Shown here: piece by piece, positions 16,133-24,584 of the stretch
Numbering within the stretch: the stretch's first letter is position 1
Layout: each line of letters starts with the position of its first letter
Notes under the pieces: generated by a model
Databases searched by the model: none
The model's input: only the letters and a program-made list of their open reading frames with translations
What the model was told of the DNA's origin: nothing
Translations under genes and position numbers: made by a program
Source of the DNA: Candidatus Obscuribacter sp.
GTDB taxonomy: Bacteria > Cyanobacteriota > Vampirovibrionia > Obscuribacterales > Obscuribacteraceae
Direction of reading: 5' to 3'
Assembly: GCA_021772095.1 (NCBI GenBank)
Contig: JADYXR010000088.1
Location: forward strand, 1 to 52,662
Length of the DNA: 52,662 nucleotides

Positions 16133-16879
16133 CTAAATGGCAGCAAATTCCTTGGTTTCATCGAAGTCTGTGGTCTCGGTTACTTTTCTTTTGTATTCAA
16201 TCACCGGCTGTGCGTCGGTGAATTCTTTAGCGGAAGTTTTCTGACCCTGGTTGATCGTGACGGTGAGAAACGCACCGGTGAAGTCGTTGCGGTTCTCGGC
16301 CGGCAAAGATTTTGCTTCGAAACGAACTTTGTTTTCTCCGGGGACGACGAATTTGGTGACGTCTTCGGTTCGGTCAATGACGTCGAAGTTGCCGACTGGA
16401 TGGTCGTTGATATAAACAGTGATTGCGTATCCCGCTTTGTCCCAACCGCTAGTTTCGATCCAGTAAGCCTTTTTGAGAGCACTCGGTGTGGAGGAGCTAG
16501 TACCGCCTGCGGTGCCCGTTGCTGGTCCGGTGGCAACAGTTGTTCCAGCTGCAGAACCCGTAGCAGGGTTGGTTCCGGTACCCGTTGCAGGACCCGTCGT
16601 GTTAGCCGAACTGTTTGAAGTTGCCGGAGTGGTGGCGCCGCCTGTCGCAGTCGTGGCGGGCGCCGTGGCGGTCGGCCCGCTGGTAGCGATCGTCGTTATT
16701 TTTGTCGGAGTGGTATCAGGTGAAACCGCATCGATCGGCACAAACTTCTGTGTGAATCCCAAACCAAATCCGGCACCGCCTACACCTAAAAGCAGGATAA
16801 AAAGAACTACCGCACCCTGGTTGCCGTTCTTCTTTTTCTTAACTGCAGGTTTTACGCTGGGAGTGTCACTGGCTGTCAT
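16133..16879 (-). CDS. Membrane-anchored protein, paralog A (TM, Ala/Thr/Gly linker, beta-rich C-terminal domain)
   Basis: The 248-aa product has a lysine-rich cytoplasmic start, one transmembrane helix (about 24-44), and an Ala/Thr/Gly/Pro linker of about 80 residues with repeated ATGPATG-like units. A compact C-terminal domain of about 110 residues follows. That domain aligns clearly with the one in the next upstream gene: (K)xxYWxxSxGxDxAGYxIxVxxN, a conserved PGxNxxxxxAxxL segment, and an acidic phenylalanine-rich end. Predicted strands suggest a beta-sandwich, perhaps binding a ligand or partner on the cell surface. The ATG is preceded by GAGGAAACGG. No catalytic motif is visible. Confidence 0.78.
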   Translation of the reverse strand: MTASDTPSVKPAVKKKKNGNQGAVVLFILLLGVGGAGFGLGFTQKFVPIDAVSPDTTPTKITTIATSGPTATAPATTATGGATTPATSNSSANTTGPATGTGTNPATGSAAGTTVATGPATGTAGGTSSSTPSALKKAYWIETSGWDKAGYAITVYINDHPVGNFDVIDRTEDVTKFVVPGENKVRFEAKSLPAENRNDFTGAFLTVTINQGQKTSAKEFTDAQPVIEYKRKVTETTDFDETKEFAAI

Positions 16880-16888
16880 TCCGTTTCC

Positions 16889-17455
16889 TCATTCGACTTT
16901 CAGAAGTTCATGGATTTCGTTAAAGTTTCCGGAATCCGTGACGTGGCGCGTGTATTCGTCGAGTCCGCTGCCGCCCTCGAATTTGTTGGGCGCTTCATCT
17001 TTCTTTTCTGCTGATTTTAGTTCGACCGTTAACGCGGCCGTTCTTAAATCACTTTTTTGATCGGCGGCTAAAGTGGTGGCACTGTATGCAATTATGTTCG
17101 TCCCTGGCTTCATATGCTTCGTGATGTCGACGTTGATGTCCGGCTTCACGAAGGTGGCGACCAGTTGTCCGTTGACGAGGACGCGGATCATATAACCGGC
17201 ACGGTCGGCGCCTTTGGAATGCAACCAATAAAGACGTTTTACCGGCGGATTGAGAAGCGACATGCCGGGAAGATTTGCAAAGGTTTTTGGTTCTGCTTGC
17301 AGGCTGAATTGCGCTTGCGTGCCCAGGAAATAGCCGCCGAAGCCCATAGCAACGAAGAGCAGGCTTGTCGTAAGTATCCGCTGCAGTATGCCACCACCCG
17401 TGGTTTTAGTCACGGTTGCAGTCGTTGAATCGGCAGGATTTGAACCCGTGGTCAT
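16889..17455 (-). CDS. Membrane-anchored protein, paralog B (TM plus the same C-terminal domain)
   Basis: The 188-aa product has a short polar N-terminus, one transmembrane helix (about 25-48), almost no linker, and the same C-terminal domain as paralog A (KRLYWLHSKGADRAGYMIRV, then KPGTNIIAYSATTLA). Its ending (SGNFNEIHELLKVE) matches the DFDETKEFAAI-type ending of paralog A. The two genes are 9 bp apart and clearly arose by tandem duplication with later gain or loss of the linker. Function unknown; context (LCP ligase upstream) suggests an envelope role. Confidence 0.78.
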   Translation of the reverse strand: MTTGSNPADSTTATVTKTTGGGILQRILTTSLLFVAMGFGGYFLGTQAQFSLQAEPKTFANLPGMSLLNPPVKRLYWLHSKGADRAGYMIRVLVNGQLVATFVKPDINVDITKHMKPGTNIIAYSATTLAADQKSDLRTAALTVELKSAEKKDEAPNKFEGGSGLDEYTRHVTDSGNFNEIHELLKVE

Positions 17456-17519
17456 ATCTGCGCCTTTATTCAGAATTGCTGTTGCGGCAAAAATTGCTGA
17501 ATAAGTTGATTATATCACT

Positions 17520-18233
17520 CTATGCGCGTGTCAGTTTTTCGATCAATGCGGCGCAGTCTGTGTATTCTGCCATCAGGCTTTTGCGGTGTCCGAGTTCGTA
17601 ATCGGCGAACGAAAATCCAGGAGACATGGTCGTTCCCATCAAGGCAAATTTGCCGCCCTCGACCAAACGCGATCCTTGCCAAACTCCGTTAGCAACGACG
17701 TGCTGGAGCAAGGCACCGCCGGCGATATCATGACCGAGGCGTACCGTTGTCGACTTGCCATCAGAATCGAGGTTGAGCATCTCGACAGGGTCACCAAGAT
17801 AGAAGTGATAAACTTCATCGCCCTTTAGTCGATGCATTGCTGAGAACGAGTCGGGCGTAAGCAAATAATAAATCGTCGTGCTAAATGAACGTTCGTTGTC
17901 TTCCGAAGCGGCTCTTGAAACATCACCCGGGTCGGTTTTATCGTCGGCACTCCACATGTCCGACTTGCGAACTGGCCGTACCGAGTCGCAGGCGTCACGC
18001 GCAGCAATTGCACCGGCGTGCTCGACGTGCTCGACTTGCTTTTCTAGCTCTGGCGGCACTTGCCACTCAAGCGTTTCTCTCGCGCCTGCGCGCGAAGGTC
18101 TGCTGACGAGCGTGTATCTGTTGGGCAGATGATCCATCGCCAACGAATCAGAACTTCTATATGTTTCTCGAAAGAAGCCGCCTTCCGGATGAGGCTTCAA
18201 GTCGAGCATCTTGATAATTTCTTCAACAGTCAC
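17520..18233 (-). CDS. Cupin_5 (DUF985) family protein with a central insertion
   Basis: The N-terminus (LKPHPEGGFFRETYRS) and the C-terminal half (STTIYYLLTP, then the DEVYHFYLGDPVEM region, GVWQGSRL and GTTMSPGFSFADYELG) are the signature blocks of the DUF985 cupins, whose members form a jelly-roll and may bind small ligands. Family members are usually about 160-170 aa; this one is 237 because of a roughly 75-residue hydrophilic insertion (about residues 40-115) with two charged stretches. The start is GTG at 18233, 16 bp after the stop codon of the LCP gene, so the two are probably cotranscribed. Biochemical role unknown for the family. Confidence 0.85.
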   Translation of the reverse strand: MTVEEIIKMLDLKPHPEGGFFRETYRSSDSLAMDHLPNRYTLVSRPSRAGARETLEWQVPPELEKQVEHVEHAGAIAARDACDSVRPVRKSDMWSADDKTDPGDVSRAASEDNERSFSTTIYYLLTPDSFSAMHRLKGDEVYHFYLGDPVEMLNLDSDGKSTTVRLGHDIAGGALLQHVVANGVWQGSRLVEGGKFALMGTTMSPGFSFADYELGHRKSLMAEYTDCAALIEKLTRA

Positions 18234-18249
18234 AGAACGACGCTCTCGA

Positions 18250-19767
18250 TTAGCTGTTCGGCAGTTTTGATTTCTGGAACTTGCTTGCCTTCACTTCACC
18301 GTTGATATCCGACACATCGTAGTCAAATTGACCAGCCGTCTCGTGCGGCATCAATGGTATCGTATCTGGTGAGATTTGAATGGTCGCATCAATGCGTGTT
18401 TTTGTCAACGGATTGAGCACTATTGGGAACTCGGTAAGCTCAGGAAATCTTGACTTCAAGCTGGTCGTCATGTTCTGGTCTGCGCGGAAACTGTTGAGCA
18501 TAATTTGTTGGTGAGCGCACTCTGAAGTTTTGCAGCGTACACGTGAGATCACGTTGTAGCCTGCCTCGGTGAGTGACTCTGAAAAATCTTTTGCGGTTTG
18601 TTCTTGACCCATCGGATAACGAATTACAATGCGCAATGGTTTAGTATCTGCGTAAGAATTCGCCCACGGGGTTTGCAACGTGTCGTTGTTGGGGCCTTGC
18701 GCGGCGTCGGATGACAGATCGTAATTTTCTTGGCCATCAACTGCTACGGCATCCTGAACATCATGTGCCGACGTAGTGGCAGCGGCAATCGTGGCTACCG
18801 ATGCAGTCGTTCCAGTTAATCTGTTGATTACGAGTGCAACGCCTTCCGGATCCGGGACGTAATAACTGCCGCCTTTGATCATGCGCGCCTCTCCGGGCAG
18901 CATGGCGGTTTCGATTTGATTTTCTTTGAGATCTTTTGCAAATCCAAACAGCGTCATCATGTCGTTAAGCGACAAGTCGGTGACGACGTACTCGTTGGCA
19001 AATTTGATGATCTCCGGAAGTTTGAGAATTACCGAAGGCTCTTTAAATTTATGCGATGCTTGTCTGAGGAACCACTGCTGGCGCTCGATTCGACCGAGGT
19101 CGCCTTTTTGATCGTGGCGGAAACGGCAATATTCTTCGACCTGAGCAGCACTCAATTTTTGCAATCCAGGTTCAAGATCAATATTTAAACCAGAAGCGCG
19201 ATCGCGATAGCGCATGCGTTTTTCAACGAGCACTTCGATTGGTCCGACGATCTCGCAAACGCTTTTCAGACCTTGAGTATCGATGACGACGTAATGGTCG
19301 ATCGGGATACCGAGCAGTTGTTCTACGGTGCGCTTGGCTATTTCAGGACCACCAAGAGCGTGGGCGGAATTGATTTTGTCGAGACCCTTATGGTCTGCGA
19401 TGCGCACGCGACTGTCGCGCGGAATAGAAATCAGCCCGACCTTTTTAGTTTCTGGGTCGATGCTGGCAAGAATCATCGTGTCGGAACGAGTATTCAAAAA
19501 CCGTTTAGCCTTTTTACCGTTTGAGTCCACACCCATCAACAATATGTTGGTGCGGTTCTGGAGCTTGGGAAAAGGGCTGACGGCCTCGGCGAGTTTAAAA
19601 TTAGGAGAAGAAAGCTGCTTGATGCCGGCTTTGACAGCAGGGGTTAGTTTTGTCCTCAGACCCTGGTGGTCCAGATTATAACTGACGCCCAATCCGATGC
19701 CGATGCCCAAAATGGCAGCGACAAGAATTTGCGCAGAGGAGATGTTGCTGTTACGAGGGTTCGCCAC
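18250..19767 (-). CDS. LytR-CpsA-Psr (LCP) family cell-envelope glycopolymer ligase
   Basis: LCP enzymes transfer polyprenyl-linked glycopolymers onto peptidoglycan or other acceptors outside the membrane. The 505-aa product has an N-terminal membrane anchor (about 11-31). The LCP core follows, with ILLMGVDSNG, the NTRSDTMILASIDP block, the arginine-containing ISIPRDSRV, KINSAHALGG, and the YCRFRHDQKGDLGRIERQQ block. A Thr/Ala linker leads to a C-terminal LytR_C-type domain (about 370-470). The start is GTG at 19767 with AGGTAG upstream. It heads the six-gene minus-strand run. Confidence 0.92.
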   Translation of the reverse strand: MANPRNSNISSAQILVAAILGIGIGLGVSYNLDHQGLRTKLTPAVKAGIKQLSSPNFKLAEAVSPFPKLQNRTNILLMGVDSNGKKAKRFLNTRSDTMILASIDPETKKVGLISIPRDSRVRIADHKGLDKINSAHALGGPEIAKRTVEQLLGIPIDHYVVIDTQGLKSVCEIVGPIEVLVEKRMRYRDRASGLNIDLEPGLQKLSAAQVEEYCRFRHDQKGDLGRIERQQWFLRQASHKFKEPSVILKLPEIIKFANEYVVTDLSLNDMMTLFGFAKDLKENQIETAMLPGEARMIKGGSYYVPDPEGVALVINRLTGTTASVATIAAATTSAHDVQDAVAVDGQENYDLSSDAAQGPNNDTLQTPWANSYADTKPLRIVIRYPMGQEQTAKDFSESLTEAGYNVISRVRCKTSECAHQQIMLNSFRADQNMTTSLKSRFPELTEFPIVLNPLTKTRIDATIQISPDTIPLMPHETAGQFDYDVSDINGEVKASKFQKSKLPNS

Positions 19768-19886
19768 GTGGACTACCTATCTAATTACAACCCGGCTTAT
19801 AATTCTTACCCATAGCATTTGGCTATACTGATTATTCTTAGGAATTTGAACCAGTTTTTACCTGCCCTTTGCAAAAGGAGAATGTA

Positions 19887-20543
19887 GTGCATTTATTTCT
19901 GGACACCGCCAACCTCGATGAGATAGCCGAGATCGCCAACTGGGGAGTGCTGGACGGTATTACCACCAACCCGTCGCTTGTCAGTAAGGAAAAAAAGGAT
20001 TTTAAGAAACTTGTCAAAGACATTTGCAAGATCGTAAGTGGTCCGGTCAGCGCTGAAGTGGTCGCTGAAGACATGGAAGGGATGTTGACCGAAGGGCGCG
20101 ATATCGCCACCTGGGCGGAAAATGTCGTGGTCAAAGTGCCGTTGACGCCGGCTGGGCTCGGCGCCTGTTCCAAACTCGCCAAAGACAACATCAAAGTCAA
20201 CGTCACGCTCTGCTTCTCCGTCAACCAGGCGTTGATGGCAGCCCGCGCCGGCGCATATTTTGTCAGCCCGTTCGTTGGACGGCTGGACGATATCAATGAA
20301 GACGGCTGCGCGCTGGTCGAGCAGATCGCCGAGATGTTTCACATCCAGTCGCTCGAAACCAGGGTTTTGGCTGCCAGTATTCGCACACCGATGCATGTTC
20401 AGCGCTCCGCGCTGGGAGGCGCCGATGCTTGCACGATGCCTTACAGCGTCTTCAAAATGCTGGTCAAACATCCACTGACTGATAGTGGTATGGCTAAATT
20501 CCTGGCGGATTGGAAACAGGCAAAAGAAGTTGTGGCGCCTTAA
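19887..20543 (+). CDS. fsa: Fructose-6-phosphate aldolase / transaldolase-like protein (TalC/FsaA type)
   Basis: A class I aldolase of the short transaldolase family, 218 aa. The N-terminal LFLDTANLDEI and DGITTNPSL are diagnostic, and K83 in VVKVPLTPAG is the Schiff-base lysine. It either cleaves fructose 6-phosphate or acts as a transaldolase in the pentose-phosphate pathway; sequence alone cannot decide. The GTG at 19887 is chosen because AAAGGAG lies 6 nt upstream and the protein then begins MHLFLDTAN as in relatives; an upstream TTG in frame would add six residues and would overlap the ribosome binding site. Confidence 0.9.
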   Translation: MHLFLDTANLDEIAEIANWGVLDGITTNPSLVSKEKKDFKKLVKDICKIVSGPVSAEVVAEDMEGMLTEGRDIATWAENVVVKVPLTPAGLGACSKLAKDNIKVNVTLCFSVNQALMAARAGAYFVSPFVGRLDDINEDGCALVEQIAEMFHIQSLETRVLAASIRTPMHVQRSALGGADACTMPYSVFKMLVKHPLTDSGMAKFLADWKQAKEVVAP

Positions 20544-20619
20544 GGTACATATCCGAAGCACTTTCGGTCTAGAATGCTTTATAGAGGTTATTCGAGGACC
20601 AAGGGTATTCGTCTAAGTG

Positions 20620-21876
20620 ATGTCGGCTAAAACTTCCGTGGAGAAAAGTACATTGCGCGGCCCGAGCGGGTTTCTTGAGCTTGCCGGGCAGATGCTGGTT
20701 GTCGACTTCGGTCGCATTTACCACGATGGCGCGCCCGTCGGGGTGCTCTATGACGATGGTTATTTGCAGCATACGTCCGGCGTGCTCGGGTCGAGCGGTA
20801 CGCTTCGGCCGATTGAATCTATCAATGGCTGTCTGTTTCGCGGCATTGATTCGACTGGACTGGAACTGGTATTGCCCACCGGAGAGCGCGGACCATCAGG
20901 GTCTATGAAGTTCAACGGTGTGCTGTTTCACGTCGTCAATGGACGGATTGCCGCGCCCGATCATGGTCTTGTCGGTGAGCTCGACGATGAAGGCACCATA
21001 TTTTTACGCGATCCGCGCAATAAGGTGTCTCGACGAAAGCTCGATGAGAGCACGCAATTGAGCACCATTATCGACGGCAAAAAGAGTACCGGTGATGTTT
21101 TGAAAATGGAATATCATCGGCCACTTTATCGCAAAGATAAGATCTACAGCGAAGCCGAGATGATTCGTTATTTTATGGATTTCGATCAGCTCAACGGAAC
21201 TCAGAAAAAATATCTGTTCGAGAATCTTCGACTTTGGGCTGCCACAGGGCTTCTTCAAGTAGTTCGAAAAAGCGAAGGCAACTGTGCTCTCGGTAATGTG
21301 AAACATGGAGCCGCCGGACAAACCGGTGTGAGAACTGGCAACGTCACGCTCGACAAAGAAGAGTTCGATCGCGACATCGAGTATTACTACGAACATGGAT
21401 GCTTTGCAGCGGTTACCACGCGCATCAAAGAGTGTCTGGAAGTGCGCCTCAACCTGGTCGTGGCTCACGAATTCGGGCACCAGTTAGAGTTTGTTTTGTC
21501 GCAAGCAACGCAAGACAAAATCAAAGATCTTTATCGGGAACAGAAAAAGCGGTGCGACAAAATCCATCCGCTACCCCATGAGTATGGTGGTGCGGCAGAG
21601 CTGGTTTCGCGACATCAAATCGAAAAGCGGGTGTTCGTCTCGGGTTACGCGCGTTCGACTCATCACGAATATTGGGCTGAATGTGCTGCCGCTTTTTCGG
21701 TGAAACCAAGTCGAGAGTATTTGAAGAAACAAGATCCGGCCGTTTATGACATTCTTTGCAAAATTGTTTATGAACCGGAAACGGTTTTGCGACCGGTGCT
21801 GGTTGAGCCGATAATGGCTTTGCAAGCCAGTCTTCGTGCCGGTGGCGAACTTCACGAAAATCTTTTGAACGAGTAA
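20620..21876 (+). CDS. Predicted gluzincin-type zinc metallopeptidase with beta-rich N-terminal region
   Basis: The 418-aa product carries HEFGH (zinc ligands at 283 and 287, glutamate 284) in a hydrophobic helix (LNLVVAHEFGHQLEF). About 70 residues later comes HHEYWAECAAAF, whose glutamate is well placed as the third zinc ligand, followed by a PSREYLKKQDPAVYDIL helix. This arrangement resembles anthrax lethal-factor-like (M34) and related gluzincins. The first 140 residues form glycine-rich strand repeats (VVDFGRIYHDG, VGELDDEGTIFL). No signal peptide is visible. A GTG three bases earlier is possible. The next gene, also with a zinc-peptidase motif, starts 4 bp after this stop. Confidence 0.7.
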   Translation: MSAKTSVEKSTLRGPSGFLELAGQMLVVDFGRIYHDGAPVGVLYDDGYLQHTSGVLGSSGTLRPIESINGCLFRGIDSTGLELVLPTGERGPSGSMKFNGVLFHVVNGRIAAPDHGLVGELDDEGTIFLRDPRNKVSRRKLDESTQLSTIIDGKKSTGDVLKMEYHRPLYRKDKIYSEAEMIRYFMDFDQLNGTQKKYLFENLRLWAATGLLQVVRKSEGNCALGNVKHGAAGQTGVRTGNVTLDKEEFDRDIEYYYEHGCFAAVTTRIKECLEVRLNLVVAHEFGHQLEFVLSQATQDKIKDLYREQKKRCDKIHPLPHEYGGAAELVSRHQIEKRVFVSGYARSTHHEYWAECAAAFSVKPSREYLKKQDPAVYDILCKIVYEPETVLRPVLVEPIMALQASLRAGGELHENLLNE

Positions 21877-21880
21877 TCCG

Positions 21881-24469
21881 ATGCCTAACCAAAGCGACAA
21901 TCAACGCTCCGGATTGGGCAGTCGACAGATTACTTCTGTAATGCTCGCCAGTTTTATTTTGTTGTCTCAAACTGTAAGTCTGGCTGCCCATGGGGCTGCT
22001 AGTGATGCTTCATCGAAGCCGGTGTTAAAGGCAATTGATCCGTCGCAAGCGAAAATGGATACGATACCGAAACCACAGGCGCCACCATCGACATTGAATC
22101 CGATGGGTGGAATTCAGGGCGCGCCGATTTCTGCGAACAAACCTGGCGCTCTGCCGGGGCAGTCCCCGCCGGGCTGGGTGCCGTATCAACAAGGTGGTTA
22201 TCCGGCGCCGGCTTATGGTCAGCAGGGTGGATATGCCCAACCTCAGTATCAGCAGCCCGCGTATGCAGCGGCACCTCCGGGATATCCGACCGGCGCTCCG
22301 ACTGTTTATCCACCCGCGCAGGGTGGCTATCAGAGTGGTTATCCGGCGTCGCCTCAGGGTTATCCGAGCTATCCGCCGCAGCAGCAGCAATATGGATATG
22401 GGCAAGCGCCGCCGCAGCAGCCGCCAAACTATGGCTATGGTCAGCAGCCGGCTTATGGTGCGCCTGCAACCAGTCCGCCCGGCTATCCGTCGATGCCAGC
22501 CAGCCAGCCTTCGTATTCTAATTACAGCACGCCGCCTGGATTTGTTCAGCCTGGTGCGAACACTTACCAGCAGCGGCCGCCCGGGTCTTATCAGCAACCG
22601 CCTGCGCAAAATGCGTACCAGCAACCGGCTCAGAATGGGTATCAACAGCCTGCGCAGAATTCGCCGCCGCCCGGCAACTTTCCGGCTGGCAGAGCGCGTC
22701 TTGGTGGTGGACATCCAAACCTGGTTCCGCAAGGAACACCTCCGCAATCGGGTCCGCAATCGACTGGTGGTTTTAGCGGTGGTGGCTTTAGCAACAACCC
22801 GGGGCAGCAAGGTGGTGGCTATCAGCAACCACCGGGCTTCGTTCAGTCGCAGCCACAGGGATACTCGCAGGGTGGCTATCCTCCGCAGTCATCGCCGGGT
22901 TATCCGCAGCAAGCCGGCTATGGTGGCGCGGCTGCCGGTGGACAATTTGCTTCCAACAATTATCCTTCACCGAATTTGATACCTGATTTCGATAAGCCAT
23001 TACCGCTGGACGCCTCATCGCGCGGTCCTGCGCAGATGTGGACGACTAATCAGGTCGTGCCGGCTGGAGGTAATCCAGGCATGCAGCCCGGGTCTAATCC
23101 TGGCACCGGATACGGTGCGGCACAGGGCGCGCCGCCAACTGATCCAAACGAGGCTCGCGTCGCCAGGTTGGAGAAGGTAGCCTTCGGATCTACTTATCCT
23201 GAGCACGAAGTAGAAGACAGAGTCGATCATTTAGAGAAAGAAATTTTTGGTGATAAGTCGACGGCAGATTTGCAATCCCGACTTATCCGGCTTGAAAATA
23301 AACTGGGTGGTGGCAACTCGTTCGGCAGTCCGATGCGCAGTCAGAGCCGCGGGCAGTTTGGCGGTTATGGCGCTGGTGGTTACGCGCAACCTCTGGCACC
23401 ATCGATGCCAGGTCGTAGTAATTTTGTCGCGCAATCGCAACCCAACTCCGCTGCACCTTCCGACGGAGGGCTGGTCGCCCAATCTCAACCCGCTCTCATT
23501 GCGCCGCCTGTCGCTGCAAAAGCAACAGAGTTGGCGCTGAAAGCGCCCGACGATCCAAACGGACCGGGCAGCGCTGTTCCACCAGGTTCCACAACTGGTT
23601 CGTCCGATGACGACGATGCCACCACTACTCCGACATCGAGCGACGACGCTTCTGCCTCGCCAGATGAGGATAGCGGCATGCCCGACACCGCCGACGACGA
23701 TTCCACCCCGCCACCGTCTGATACCACAGATGGTGTTTCGACTCCGGCTGGCCGCGGAGCAGGGTCTACAGATCTAAAAGCGATGGCTTCCGGAAGCGAT
23801 TCACCAACTGCTTCTGCAACAGGCTCTGCATCTGACACTGGTGGCAAGAGCGCCGCAAAAAAGTTCGTTCCTAAAATTCCATATGACAAAAGCGCCGGTG
23901 ATTACGCCGATCGCATCAGCCGTTTCGTCAACAATTCGACCGCCAGATGGACCAACTTCCCTGTGCGCGTGCGACTTCCGGAAGACGGCAACGCCGACTG
24001 GAAAAAGCTGATGGATCTCGGAATGGAAAAATGGGGACGATACCTTCCACTGAAAAAGGCAACCGCAGCTGAAGGTGCCGATATTGAAGTTTCATTCGTC
24101 AATCATCTAACACCGCGTGTTTTGGGCGTCACCAGGCTGACTGTGACCGGCGGCAAGATGAAAGTGTTCGTGTTTATGTTGCGTCCCAATTATTATCCAT
24201 CGATTCCGGAAAAAGTGCTCGCCCATGCGTTCCTGCACGAACTCGGTCATGCACTCGGCATCTTCGGACATAGCGATAAACCGACCGACGCGATGTCGAC
24301 ATTCGAGATGGCTTCAGCAGGCTCCGGAAAGCTGACGCAAGACAAACTCGGCTCATTGTCCACCCGGGATGTAAACACTTTGAAAGTAATCTACGATGCC
24401 AATCCTCTGCCCGAGGACTTCAATATGACGGCTCCTCAAGAGTGGGGCTATGTTCACGAGCCGAGCTGA
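21881..24469 (+). CDS. Secreted/anchored metzincin-like metallopeptidase with long Pro/Gln/Tyr/Gly-rich region
   Basis: The 862-aa product begins with a hydrophobic export signal or anchor (about 18-42). About 300 residues of Pro/Gln/Tyr/Gly low-complexity sequence follow, full of GYP, QQPA and PPGY units. A short helical motif then occurs twice (RLEKVAFGSTYPEHEVEDRV, about 426, then a near copy HLEKEIFG), and an acidic Ser/Asp/Thr linker. The C-terminal domain (about 660-862) has HELGHALGIFGHS at 786-798 and a DAMS turn shortly after, matrixin-like. The third histidine is one residue further than in the classical HExxHxxGxxH. The ATG is 4 bp after the preceding stop, so they are cotranscribed. 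Confidence 0.8.
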   Translation: MPNQSDNQRSGLGSRQITSVMLASFILLSQTVSLAAHGAASDASSKPVLKAIDPSQAKMDTIPKPQAPPSTLNPMGGIQGAPISANKPGALPGQSPPGWVPYQQGGYPAPAYGQQGGYAQPQYQQPAYAAAPPGYPTGAPTVYPPAQGGYQSGYPASPQGYPSYPPQQQQYGYGQAPPQQPPNYGYGQQPAYGAPATSPPGYPSMPASQPSYSNYSTPPGFVQPGANTYQQRPPGSYQQPPAQNAYQQPAQNGYQQPAQNSPPPGNFPAGRARLGGGHPNLVPQGTPPQSGPQSTGGFSGGGFSNNPGQQGGGYQQPPGFVQSQPQGYSQGGYPPQSSPGYPQQAGYGGAAAGGQFASNNYPSPNLIPDFDKPLPLDASSRGPAQMWTTNQVVPAGGNPGMQPGSNPGTGYGAAQGAPPTDPNEARVARLEKVAFGSTYPEHEVEDRVDHLEKEIFGDKSTADLQSRLIRLENKLGGGNSFGSPMRSQSRGQFGGYGAGGYAQPLAPSMPGRSNFVAQSQPNSAAPSDGGLVAQSQPALIAPPVAAKATELALKAPDDPNGPGSAVPPGSTTGSSDDDDATTTPTSSDDASASPDEDSGMPDTADDDSTPPPSDTTDGVSTPAGRGAGSTDLKAMASGSDSPTASATGSASDTGGKSAAKKFVPKIPYDKSAGDYADRISRFVNNSTARWTNFPVRVRLPEDGNADWKKLMDLGMEKWGRYLPLKKATAAEGADIEVSFVNHLTPRVLGVTRLTVTGGKMKVFVFMLRPNYYPSIPEKVLAHAFLHELGHALGIFGHSDKPTDAMSTFEMASAGSGKLTQDKLGSLSTRDVNTLKVIYDANPLPEDFNMTAPQEWGYVHEPS

Positions 24470-24584
24470 TTGTAAGAGCTTTTGTGTCCCCTAATTTGTT
24501 TTCGCGCTGGATCTAGTACACTTTGTGCGGCTCAAGCTGAGCCTTGCCGTCCAAACAGTTCTTGCTCGAAGCGGGGAGTACACA

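Noticed and set aside
17425..17450. T-arm-like GGGTTCAAATCC on the minus strand, as in a tRNA
   Set aside because: It is inside the coding start of paralog B (MTTGSNPAD) and no acceptor, D-arm or anticodon arm pairs around it.
22025..22828. 267-codon Arg/Leu/Ile-rich frame opposite the metallopeptidase gene
   Set aside because: It is the complement of a repetitive Pro/Gln/Tyr/Gly coding region; it has no family resemblance and no ribosome binding site.
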